64,000 bases of DNA from positions 1 through 64,000 of the forward strand of contig CAYQQU010000003.1 in the NCBI GenBank assembly GCA_964419545.1, read 5' to 3'. The stretch's first letter is position 1. Each line of letters begins with the position of its first letter. A model generated the notes under the pieces. That model had not been told where the DNA came from and searched no databases. It worked only from the letters and a program-made list of their open reading frames with translations. The translations under genes were made by a program, and so were the position numbers. Of this stretch, positions 37,197-45,377 are shown piece after piece. The stretch is from CAYQQU01 sp964419545. Lineage in GTDB: Bacteria > Bacteroidota > Bacteroidia > Chitinophagales > Saprospiraceae.

Positions 37197-38606
37197 TTAA
37201 TCCAACCGCTCCATCCACGCCATCAGCTTTCGCCGCATCGCACCGCCCGATCCTTCGAACCGGTTTACGATGATGGCAAACGCCAGCTGTCGGCCCGATG
37301 GCGTTGTGGCGTAGCCGGCGTAGCTGCGCACGCGGGCGAGCGTACCGCTCTTGGCCCGCACCCGTGCGCCGTTGATTTCCGGCAGGGAAGGCAGCAGGGC
37401 GTCGAAGACCCTTTGGTCGCGGGCGCTATTGCGCAGTAAGGTCGCCAGGAAGCGGGTGGTCAGCCCGTTGTCGGCCGAGAGGCCGCTGCCGTCTTCCAGG
37501 AAGACGCCGCCGAGGGGGGCGCCCTGTTGTTTCCAGTAATCGTAGATGACCTCGATGCCGGCCCGGTCGCTGCCTTCGTTTTTTATCTCTTTCCCCAGGG
37601 TGCGGAGCAGGGCTTCGGCATAGAGGTTGACGCTTTTCTGGTTGGTGCGGTAGACGATGTCGCGCAGGGGCGGGGAGGTGTGGGTGTACAGCACCTGGCG
37701 TCGTTGCGGCTGGAAGCCCTGGTTGGCGAGTTCGCTCAGGGTGGTCGGGCCGGCGGTGGTGACGATGCCCACGGTCAGGAGCTGATCGGCGAGCTGCTGC
37801 GCGGCGAAGAGGGGCGGGTCGGGCAGCGATCCTTTGATGGTGAAGCGCCCGCGGCCGGCGGGGATGGTGCCGCGCACGTAGCGCAGGTAGGTGTAAGGCG
37901 CGCCGTAGATGTAGGCGTTGTCGCCGGTGCGCGGCCCGGCGGTGGTCACCTCGTTTAGGAAGCTGAGCTCCGGCACCACCGGCTCGATCTCGGCGATGCG
38001 CGGCGATTTGCCGACGGTCGGCGTCTGCTGGAAATGGAGGTAGTACAGGTTTTCGTGTACGTTGAGGGCCCAGGCGCCGGCGGCGTAGTAGTTGCCGAGG
38101 TCGTTCCACTGCCAGGTGTTGCCGGTGGCGGCAGTGCCCCAGCGCGAGGCGTCGCCCACCACGTAGCCCTCGATGCGGCGGATGCCCTGCTGCTGCACGG
38201 CCAGCCGCAGGCGCTCCATCAGATCGGGGAGGTCTGCCGTCTGCTCCAGCTGGTCGCTGCCCAGGGAGGGGTCGCCCGCGCCGGTGAGGTAGAGATTGCC
38301 CGACAGTACGCCCCGTTCGCCGATCTCGCCGTCGTAAGCCAGCTCGGTGCGGAAGGTATAGTCGGAGCCCAGCTTGGCGAGGGCCGTGGCCGTGGTGACC
38401 AGCTTCTGGGTCGAGGCCGGGCTCAGGCTGCGATCGGCTTCGTAGGCGGCGATCACTTTCCCGCTCGCTACGTCAATCACGCAGGCGCTGAGACTCGCGT
38501 GCTTCAACGCCGGATCGCGGGCCAGGGCGTCCAGGCCCGCCTGGACCGACGATTGCGCTGCGAGGCAGCAGGGAAGGAGGGACAGAAAAAACAGGATGCG
38601 CTGCAT
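37197..38606 (-). CDS. dacB: D-alanyl-D-alanine carboxypeptidase/endopeptidase PBP4 (S13)
   Basis: 469 residues. Signal peptide (MQRILFFLSLLPCCLAAQ); catalytic SxxK at Ser65-Lys68 (SPASTQKLV); SxN motif in KSVNLYAEALLR; DGSGLS; and KSG in RAKSGTLARVRSYAGY. S13 enzymes trim or cut DD-crosslinks in periplasmic peptidoglycan. Stands alone on the minus strand between short AT-rich gaps. Confidence 0.95.
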   Translation of the reverse strand: MQRILFFLSLLPCCLAAQSSVQAGLDALARDPALKHASLSACVIDVASGKVIAAYEADRSLSPASTQKLVTTATALAKLGSDYTFRTELAYDGEIGERGVLSGNLYLTGAGDPSLGSDQLEQTADLPDLMERLRLAVQQQGIRRIEGYVVGDASRWGTAATGNTWQWNDLGNYYAAGAWALNVHENLYYLHFQQTPTVGKSPRIAEIEPVVPELSFLNEVTTAGPRTGDNAYIYGAPYTYLRYVRGTIPAGRGRFTIKGSLPDPPLFAAQQLADQLLTVGIVTTAGPTTLSELANQGFQPQRRQVLYTHTSPPLRDIVYRTNQKSVNLYAEALLRTLGKEIKNEGSDRAGIEVIYDYWKQQGAPLGGVFLEDGSGLSADNGLTTRFLATLLRNSARDQRVFDALLPSLPEINGARVRAKSGTLARVRSYAGYATTPSGRQLAFAIIVNRFEGSGGAMRRKLMAWMERLD

Positions 38607-38683
38607 GGGATAAGGGGTTGACTGATGTGGTTCAATCCGGATTATTGATGGATTAATTTATTCAGAACTTTATCGGCAGGCAT

Positions 38684-39955
38684 TTATTCCAGGGCCGGCA
38701 GCACCACGCCCTTCGCTTCTCCGAAACCGATCCGTACGCCATTCTTTTCGCACCATCCTTTCAGGATCACCGTATCCCCGTCTTCGATAAACTTGCGTTC
38801 GCTCCCGTCGGGCAGCACGATGGGCTTGGCGCCGCGCCAGGTGAGCTCCAGCATCGAGCCGTAGCTCTCGGGCGTGGGGCCGCTGATGGTGCCGGACGCC
38901 ATCATATCGCCTACTTTGAGGTTACAGCCGTTGACGGTATGGTGCGCCAGCTGCTGCGCCATGGTCCAGTAGAGGTATTTGAAGTTGGATTGACAAATCC
39001 GCTGCGGCGGGCCGCCTTCCGGCTGGAGCAGCACCTCCAGGTTGATGTCGTAGCTTTTGTCGCCGGTGTATTGCAGGTAGGGGAGGGGCGCCGGGTCCTG
39101 CCGCGGGCCCGCCGTGCGAAAAGCATCCAGCGCGTCGAGGGTGACCACCCAGGGCGAGATCGTACTGGCGAAGCTCTTGCCCAGGAAAGGGCCCAGCGGC
39201 TGGTACTCCCATTTCTGGATGTCGCGGGCCGACCAGTCGTTGAACAGCACCATTCCGAAAATATAGTCCTCAGCCTGATCGACGGGCACGGCATCGCCCA
39301 GCTCGGTAGACCGTCCTACCACGAAGGCCGTTTCCAGCTCAAAATCCAGAAGACGCGAAGGGCCGAATACCGGCTGGTCGGCGCCCGACGGCAGCGTCTG
39401 GCCTTTGGGCCGTCGCACCGGCGTACCCGACGCGACGATCGAGGAGGCGCGTCCGTGGTAGCCCACGGGGAGGTGCAGCCAGTTGGGCATCAGCGCGTTC
39501 TCTTTGCCCCGAAACATCGTGCCGACGTTGGTGGCGTGTTCGCGGCTGGAGTAAAAGTCGGTATAGTCGCCTACCTGTACGGGCATCAGCAACTCCACTT
39601 CTTTGGGGTCGCACAGGAACCAATCCGCCAACTCGCTGGCGTCCCATTCGTCGAAGTCATCGTCCAGGATCTCCGTCAGGCGGTTGCGTACGGCCCGGGT
39701 CTTTTCCTTGCCCAGCGCGATGAAGTCATTGAGGAAAGGGCGGTGGAAAACCTCCCGGTCGATGTGCAGGTCGTCGAAGAAGCCGTGTTCGGCCAGCACG
39801 AAGAGGTCGATCACCTTGTCGCCGATGGCGGAGCACAGCCGCGGCCGCATGGCTTTGGTCCTGAAAACGCCGAAGGGAAGGTTCTGGATGGGAAAGTCGC
39901 TTCCGGCGGGAACGTCCACCCACGAATTGAGTTTCGGGTCGTTGGCTTTGATCAT
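38684..39955 (-). CDS. fahA: Fumarylacetoacetase
   Basis: 423 residues starting MIKANDPKLNSWV. N-terminal SH3-like domain and C-terminal FAH hydrolase domain with metal and substrate residues in LHLPVGYHGRASS, DFELETAFVVG, FNDWSARDIQKWEY and GDMMASGTISG. Cleaves 4-fumarylacetoacetate to fumarate and acetoacetate, the last step of tyrosine/homogentisate catabolism; no other pathway gene is in the window. The ATG 7 codons upstream (39976) lies within the -7 box, so the later start is used. Confidence 0.96.
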   Translation of the reverse strand: MIKANDPKLNSWVDVPAGSDFPIQNLPFGVFRTKAMRPRLCSAIGDKVIDLFVLAEHGFFDDLHIDREVFHRPFLNDFIALGKEKTRAVRNRLTEILDDDFDEWDASELADWFLCDPKEVELLMPVQVGDYTDFYSSREHATNVGTMFRGKENALMPNWLHLPVGYHGRASSIVASGTPVRRPKGQTLPSGADQPVFGPSRLLDFELETAFVVGRSTELGDAVPVDQAEDYIFGMVLFNDWSARDIQKWEYQPLGPFLGKSFASTISPWVVTLDALDAFRTAGPRQDPAPLPYLQYTGDKSYDINLEVLLQPEGGPPQRICQSNFKYLYWTMAQQLAHHTVNGCNLKVGDMMASGTISGPTPESYGSMLELTWRGAKPIVLPDGSERKFIEDGDTVILKGWCEKNGVRIGFGEAKGVVLPALE

Positions 39956-39973
39956 ATTTGGCGGCTTTTCGGG

Positions 39974-39981
39974 CAAATATA
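39974..39981 (-). promoter_or_regulatory. -7 box of fahA (TATATTTG); decides the start codon
   Basis: TAnnTTTG on the minus strand 19 bases upstream of the MIKAND start; it overlaps the alternative upstream ATG at 39976. Confidence 0.5.
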
Positions 39982-40045
39982 ATCGTTTGGGCGTGGGAAG
40001 ACATCGGAAGTTTCGAAAACTTCCGATGTCTTCTTCTCCCGGCCG

Positions 40046-43000
40046 TCAATGCACCACCACCCGCCGGTACAATACGGCGTTCTGGTGACGCAGGCGCACC
40101 AGGTAGACCCCGCCGGGCTGGAAGCTCAGGTCGAGCGTCAGCAGCGTAGCGGAAGGGCCGAAGGCTTTGCGGACGATCAGCCGGCCGTTCATGGCGAATA
40201 CTTCCGCTTCCAGGTCGCCGGGCAGGGGCGAGCTGAGGCGGATGTTGAAGATCCCCTGGGTGGGGTTCGGGTCGAAACGCACGGTACGGCCGGCCAGGTC
40301 GTTGGTGTTGCTGGCGTCGATGCGGAAGGTGCGCTGGTCGGAGGTCGAGCCGCCGCAGTCGTTGAGGCCGGTCACCCGCCAGAAATAATCGCCGGGCGTC
40401 AGCGCGTCGGTCAGGGTATGGCTTTCGCCGTCGACCACCACGGAACGCACGATATCGTTAAACTGCGGATCGGTGGCGATCTCGAGGCGATAGGCGTTGC
40501 TGCCGTCCGCCGCGTTCCATTCGAAGGTCGGCGCGCCGTTCAGCAGTACCTGGTCGGGCGCGGGCGCAGCGAGCCCCGGGATGGCCGGCGGCGTTTCCAC
40601 TTCCAGCATCACTTCGGCGGTGGAGACGGCGCTGCCGTCCGTCGCTTCGAAGACGATGGTGTAGACATCGGCGCTCAGGCCGGTCAGGTCGGGCAGGGTG
40701 GCCGTCACCGTCGCGCCGGGCGTCACATTATTCGGATCGACGTCGAAGTCGATGGGCAGGTCCACTGCCGGGCTCACCGTGTAGGTGATGACGACCGGGC
40801 TGCTGAATCCGCCGCCGACCGACATGGTGAAGACGGGATCTTCGGAATTGCAGACGGTCTGGCCGTTGGGCGTCACCGCTACGGAGGCATCGATCAGCGT
40901 GGTGAAGCTGCTGACGGTGGAAGGGGTCTGGCCGCAGTCGTTCTCGGCCATGATCCGCCAGTAGTAGGTGGCGCCGAAGTCGAGGTTGGCCAAAGTGAAA
41001 TTGGTGTTGTTTAAGGATTGTTCAAAGATCAGGTCTTGGAGGTCCGGGTCGGCGCCTACCTGCAGGAGGTAGCCGCCGGCATTGGCGGCGGCGCTCCAGT
41101 CGAGGAAGGCATTGAGCGGGACGCCGGTCTGACCGTCGGCGGGAATGACCAGGGCGGGCGCGTCGGGCAGGGGCGCGACCGTGACGTCTACCGCCGTCGT
41201 AGCCGATGCTTCGCCGTCGGAAGCGTCGATATCCAGCAGATAGCTGCCGGCGGCGTTAATATTTTCGATGGTGACGGTGATGAGCTGGCCGGGCGGGGCG
41301 GGGTTGGCGCTGAAAATAGCGGTGGCCCCGGCCGGCAACCCGCTCGCCGTGAGTTCGACCGGTCCGGCGAAGGCGCCGCCTACCGCCAGGTCGAAGGTAG
41401 CAGTGGCGCCGACGCATAGCTCGATATCGGAGTTAATGGGCGTAATGCTCAGGTCGTCGATGGTGCAGATCTCGAGCCCCCAATCGTTGATCGCTCCGCC
41501 GTCTTCGGCGAAGTTGTCGGTAACGGTAAGCGTCCAGATACCGGCGGCGGGCAGCCCCTGCAGGGTCGACAGCGGATCGATGGGCTGGTAGACGCCTTCG
41601 ATGGCGTAAGGACCGACGTTGCAGGTCGCTTCCAGGTCGGCGGCGGAAAGGGGCGCCAGGTCGTCAAAAGTGATCAGCAGGTTATCTTCCGAACAGCCGA
41701 AGCCGGTGGCCGGCAAGCCGGGGCGGTCTACGAGGGTGAGGACCGTCCCGTCGGGCGCAGTGAGGAAGATCTCGAGGTCGCCGATCCAGCTGTGGGCGAT
41801 ATCGACATCTGTCACCCGGATGGTGTCGATCAGGCCGGGAGTGGAAAATTCGAAGGTCGATTCTACGGTATTGACGTTGGAGGAGCTGATGGCGACGGGC
41901 AGGTCGTCGGCAAAGCCGGCCGCACAGCGCGAGGTGGTGAAGCTGTTGGCGACCGACCATTCGCCGGCGCCGCAGGCGTTGAATGCCCGCACCCGCCAGT
42001 AATAAGTGGTAAGCGGCGACAGCGCTGCGATATCGGATACCGGATCGCCCAGGTCGCTCACCGTCAGCAAAGGAGCGGCGAAATCGGGCGTGGTCGCGAT
42101 TTCCAGTTCGTAAACGGTGTTTTCGGTCAGTTCGTCCCAGGCAAGCGTAGGATAGGTCGAAACATCTTCCTCGCCGTCGGCCGGACTGGTGAGGGCCACC
42201 GGCGCGGGTACGGCGTCGAGGATACTGAGGAATAGCTCGGATTCGTCACTGGTAACGCCGTCGGTGCTGTTGATGATCACCGTATACGCGCCTGCGGTGA
42301 CGTCGCCCGTTCCCGTCAGGGTAAGCGTCACGGTATCGCCCGGCGCTGCGGGGTTGGCGCTGAAGTCGGCGGTGAAGCCGGCGGGCAGGTTGGTGAAATC
42401 GATGGTGACCGGATTTTCGAAGTTCTGGCTGACCGCGAGGTCGTAGGAGGCCTCTTCCGGAGCACAGATCTCGAGGTCGGCGATGAGGGGATCGACGAAG
42501 AAGCCGCAGTTTTGCTGCCACTCCCCGTCCAGCTCCTCGATGCCGGTATCGTCGGGGTCGAGCCAGTCTTTCAGCCGCGTAGTGGCCGAGCCGCCCCCTT
42601 CCCAGCTGGTGTGGAACCAGCCGTAGGAGTCGTAGGCGTTATTTCCGCAGGCGGCGGCGCCGCCGTGCAGCTGGCCCACCACCTGTTTGTGGCGGTTGAA
42701 GAGGGGCGATCCGGAGGAGCCGCCCTCGGTGGTGCCGATATCCCAGTCGGGAACGATGATGTGGTTGCCGCTAGGAACGGGAGTGCTGCCGGAGCCCCAG
42801 TTGCCGAGGTACGTATCGCCGAATTCGAAGCTGATGCGTTTCTCATCGGTGCTGGGGTGGTGAATGCAGATGGTGGTGTCGGCGGGCAGGTCCGTCTTGG
42901 CCGTCCAGCCGGAAAAAAAGGCGTCGGCCGTCTCGGAGACGGGGTCGTCGAGTTCCACCAATACAAAGTCGGAAGGCGCGTAGCCGGAGCGGTAGGTCGC

Positions 43001-43870
43001 ACCGGAGTTGAAATCGTTGAGCTGCCCGTCGCCGGGGCCGCCGCTGGCCGGAGAGTTGGGCTGCCGGCAGGTGCTGTTCTGGTAGTTCCAGTAAACGACC
43101 ATCGACGGCGCATTGCCGGCGTTTACCCCGCAGTGGTAAGCCACCATGAAGTACGGGCGGCAGTCTTGCCGGGCGTTATTGACCAGGAAGCCGGTGCAGA
43201 AAGTGTTGCCGTTGAAGCCGTAGACGCCTACCGACTGGATGATGTCGCGGTAGAGGTCGACGATGGCCCAGCCGTCCTCTTCGCCGCAGATGACGTCGAG
43301 GTTGCAGGAACCCGACGCCACGGAGTTGAAGCCGAGGAAGTCGTGGTTGATGGAAGTGAGGTTGAGCTGCAGCTCGTCGCGCCGGGCGTTGGGCACGCGC
43401 ACTTCGACGACGAGTTCGTCGCCGTCCAGTACGGGCGTCCACAGTTGCTGGTGCGCTTCGTTATCGGCCGGGGTGAAGGGGCCCATCACCTGGCGCTGGT
43501 CGGGTGCGTAGAGGATCAGGGAACCGCCCGGCGGCATGTAGTATTCGGTAAAGCCCAGATTGAGGGAGTGGGCGTCGGCCGAACGGATGCGCAGCCGCCA
43601 GACCGACTCGCCGCCGGGAAGGCGCTCCCAATGGCCGTGGGTCTCCGGCCGTACGTCTACGCTGAAGGTTTCGGCAAAACGGGGCGCAATGCCGGGACCG
43701 CGCCGCGCCAGCTCTTCCTCGAGCAGCGTCTGATTATCAACGGGCGGCATCACCATCAGGTCAACTTCCTGCAAAGGCCGGCGGGTCGGCGCGATGCGGG
43801 AATCGATATTTTGGGCGAAAAGCGCGCATGGCATGAGGCTGAATAAAAGGAGAAGGTACTTTTTGGACAT
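40046..43870 (-). CDS. Secreted trypsin-like (lysyl-endopeptidase-type) protease with P-domain, FN3 repeats and T9SS tail
   Basis: 1274 residues. Signal peptide (MSKKYLLLLFSLMPCALFA); propeptide-like region (~20-185); S1 protease domain (~190-455) with His ~245 in VAYHCG, Asp ~302 in SDFVLVELDD and Ser ~383 in TTEGGSSGSPL, close to Achromobacter lysyl endopeptidase pattern. Then a beta domain with repeated NPAAPG/NPAPPG motifs, fibronectin-III modules (TTYYWRVRAFNACG), a proprotein-convertase P domain (~665-815; SWIGDLEIFLTAPDG, WTLTVTDNFAEDGG), further FN3 modules, and a T9SS tail (FDPNPTQGIFNI...PGGVYLVRLRHQNAVLYRRVVVH). Extracellular proteolysis expected; Lys specificity is inference. Confidence 0.93.
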   Translation of the reverse strand: MSKKYLLLLFSLMPCALFAQNIDSRIAPTRRPLQEVDLMVMPPVDNQTLLEEELARRGPGIAPRFAETFSVDVRPETHGHWERLPGGESVWRLRIRSADAHSLNLGFTEYYMPPGGSLILYAPDQRQVMGPFTPADNEAHQQLWTPVLDGDELVVEVRVPNARRDELQLNLTSINHDFLGFNSVASGSCNLDVICGEEDGWAIVDLYRDIIQSVGVYGFNGNTFCTGFLVNNARQDCRPYFMVAYHCGVNAGNAPSMVVYWNYQNSTCRQPNSPASGGPGDGQLNDFNSGATYRSGYAPSDFVLVELDDPVSETADAFFSGWTAKTDLPADTTICIHHPSTDEKRISFEFGDTYLGNWGSGSTPVPSGNHIIVPDWDIGTTEGGSSGSPLFNRHKQVVGQLHGGAAACGNNAYDSYGWFHTSWEGGGSATTRLKDWLDPDDTGIEELDGEWQQNCGFFVDPLIADLEICAPEEASYDLAVSQNFENPVTIDFTNLPAGFTADFSANPAAPGDTVTLTLTGTGDVTAGAYTVIINSTDGVTSDESELFLSILDAVPAPVALTSPADGEEDVSTYPTLAWDELTENTVYELEIATTPDFAAPLLTVSDLGDPVSDIAALSPLTTYYWRVRAFNACGAGEWSVANSFTTSRCAAGFADDLPVAISSSNVNTVESTFEFSTPGLIDTIRVTDVDIAHSWIGDLEIFLTAPDGTVLTLVDRPGLPATGFGCSEDNLLITFDDLAPLSAADLEATCNVGPYAIEGVYQPIDPLSTLQGLPAAGIWTLTVTDNFAEDGGAINDWGLEICTIDDLSITPINSDIELCVGATATFDLAVGGAFAGPVELTASGLPAGATAIFSANPAPPGQLITVTIENINAAGSYLLDIDASDGEASATTAVDVTVAPLPDAPALVIPADGQTGVPLNAFLDWSAAANAGGYLLQVGADPDLQDLIFEQSLNNTNFTLANLDFGATYYWRIMAENDCGQTPSTVSSFTTLIDASVAVTPNGQTVCNSEDPVFTMSVGGGFSSPVVITYTVSPAVDLPIDFDVDPNNVTPGATVTATLPDLTGLSADVYTIVFEATDGSAVSTAEVMLEVETPPAIPGLAAPAPDQVLLNGAPTFEWNAADGSNAYRLEIATDPQFNDIVRSVVVDGESHTLTDALTPGDYFWRVTGLNDCGGSTSDQRTFRIDASNTNDLAGRTVRFDPNPTQGIFNIRLSSPLPGDLEAEVFAMNGRLIVRKAFGPSATLLTLDLSFQPGGVYLVRLRHQNAVLYRRVVVH

Positions 43871-43963
43871 ACTAGTCGGTCTTAGTTTGATGATAAAACG
43901 CCATCTTCAGGATAGCCGGCCCTGGGCGGACAATAGCCGCTATCCCAAATAATGAGGTGGAGA

Positions 43964-43995
43964 CAAATTTATCATTTTGCTGCACTATCAGCAAA
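43964..43995 (-). promoter_or_regulatory. Bacteroidota promoter of the secreted protease gene (TTTG-N20-TAAATTTG)
   Basis: On the minus strand TTTG at 43995-43992 is followed after exactly 20 bases by TAAATTTG at 43971-43964, a full match to the -33/-7 consensus, about 95 bases upstream of the protease ATG. Confidence 0.7.
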
Positions 43996-44029
43996 TTCTC
44001 TTTTGTCTGCCTTCTCCCAAAATGCTCAG

Positions 44030-44108
44030 TTAACCCGGATTATTCATCATGAGAAGCCATGAATAATCCGGGCCAACAGCTTTGTCATCAAACCTGAATA
44101 TCCGGGTT
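44030..44108. repeat. Family C palindrome, copy C2, plus additional arm
   Basis: TTAACCCGGATTATTCAT ... ATGAATAATCCGGGCCAA (44030-44076) with a 10-base loop, followed by a third related arm GAATATCCGGGTTAA (44094-44108). It occupies the gap between the protease promoter and the asnA stop. Confidence 0.7.
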
Positions 44109-44149
44109 AACGGCTTCCGGTGCGGCCCGCCTTGGACCAATCATCTGTT

Positions 44150-45280
44150 TTATTCCAGTACGAAAATATTTTTCTCGCGGCAGATCCCTTTCAGCTTTTC
44201 GGGCCATACCGTGACGCTGACCTCGCCGATGTGGGCTTTGCGCAACAGGAGCATGTAGGTGCGCGACTGGCCGATGCCGCCGCCGATGCTCAGAGGGATC
44301 TCATTGTTGAGGATCGCCTGGTGGTACGGCAGTTCGAGCATATCCAGCGCGTTGCTCATTTCCAGTTGTCGCCGCAGCGAGTCGGCTGTGACGCGGATGC
44401 CCATGCTGGTGAGTTCGTGGCGTCGCCGGGTAACCGGGTTCCAGACGAGGATGTCGCCGTTGAGGCCGTGCATTTGCTGGCCGTTTTTCGTGATGGACGG
44501 GGTGATCCAGTCGTCGTAGTCGGGCGCGCGCAGTTCGTGGGGGTAGCCGTCAGCCAGCGGATAGCCGATGCCGTAGATGAAAACGGCGGGGTATTCCTGT
44601 AAGATCTGCGTTTCGCGCATCTTGCGGGGCAGGTCGGGGAATTTCGCCAGCATCTCTTCCGCGTGGATGAAGGTGAGTTCTTCCGGCAGGTTGGGATAGC
44701 GCGGGTCTTTCAACGCCGGAAATTCTTCCTGGAGGAAGGTTTCGGCGCCTTTCAGCACTTTCCAGATCTTTTTGACGATGTCGGTCAGGAAGTCGAGGTT
44801 GCGGTCGGCCGCCGTGATCACGCGTTCCCAGTCCCACTGATCGACGTAGGCGCTGTGGTCGTGGTCGAGGAAATAGTCTTTGCGCACCGCCCGCATGTCG
44901 GTATTCAGGCCTTCGCCGGGCTGCATGCCGAATTGTTTCAGGGCGACGCGCTTCCATTTGGTGGCGGCCTGCACCACCTGGGCGTCGATGGGATTTTTGC
45001 CGTTGTCGTTTTTGATGTGGAAGGCCACCGGCGTGCGGGAGCCGTCGCGGTCGAGCATGTCGTTGACGCCGCTATTGCGGTCGACGATCAGGGGCACGGT
45101 GACCATCATCAGGTTCAGCTCGCGGTTGAGGCCGTCTTCGATGTACCGTTTGACGGCGGTGATGGCGCGTTGGGTGTCCTTAGGGCCGAGCAGGCTTTGG
45201 TAATCGGCGGGTAAGATCTTTTCGATTTCGTCGTAATTGCCGATACCCGGACCGGCGAGGTCAGCTTTTTTATCGATCAT
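44150..45280 (-). CDS. asnA: Aspartate--ammonia ligase (asparagine synthetase A)
   Basis: 376 residues, class II aminoacyl-tRNA-synthetase-like fold. Recognisable family segments: VTVPLIVDRNSGVNDMLDRD, HDHSAYVDQWDWE, and SIGGGIGQSRTYMLLL (motif 3). Longer than E. coli AsnA (330) because of insertions around 200-260, as in other Bacteroidota. Makes Asn from Asp, ammonia and ATP. Confidence 0.96.
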   Translation of the reverse strand: MIDKKADLAGPGIGNYDEIEKILPADYQSLLGPKDTQRAITAVKRYIEDGLNRELNLMMVTVPLIVDRNSGVNDMLDRDGSRTPVAFHIKNDNGKNPIDAQVVQAATKWKRVALKQFGMQPGEGLNTDMRAVRKDYFLDHDHSAYVDQWDWERVITAADRNLDFLTDIVKKIWKVLKGAETFLQEEFPALKDPRYPNLPEELTFIHAEEMLAKFPDLPRKMRETQILQEYPAVFIYGIGYPLADGYPHELRAPDYDDWITPSITKNGQQMHGLNGDILVWNPVTRRRHELTSMGIRVTADSLRRQLEMSNALDMLELPYHQAILNNEIPLSIGGGIGQSRTYMLLLRKAHIGEVSVTVWPEKLKGICREKNIFVLE

Positions 45281-45377
45281 GGCAGGTTGGATTTGGTTAG
45301 ATGGAGAAGGTAACCTTAAAACCTGCGCAAGCCGGATGACGCCCGTCAGCCGATCGGATGACTTTTGTCAGATGGCC

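Noticed and set aside
38620..38683. Additional family C copy upstream of fahA/dacB
   Set aside because: Only short matches (ATCCGGATTATTGATGGATT) without a paired arm; too degenerate to call.
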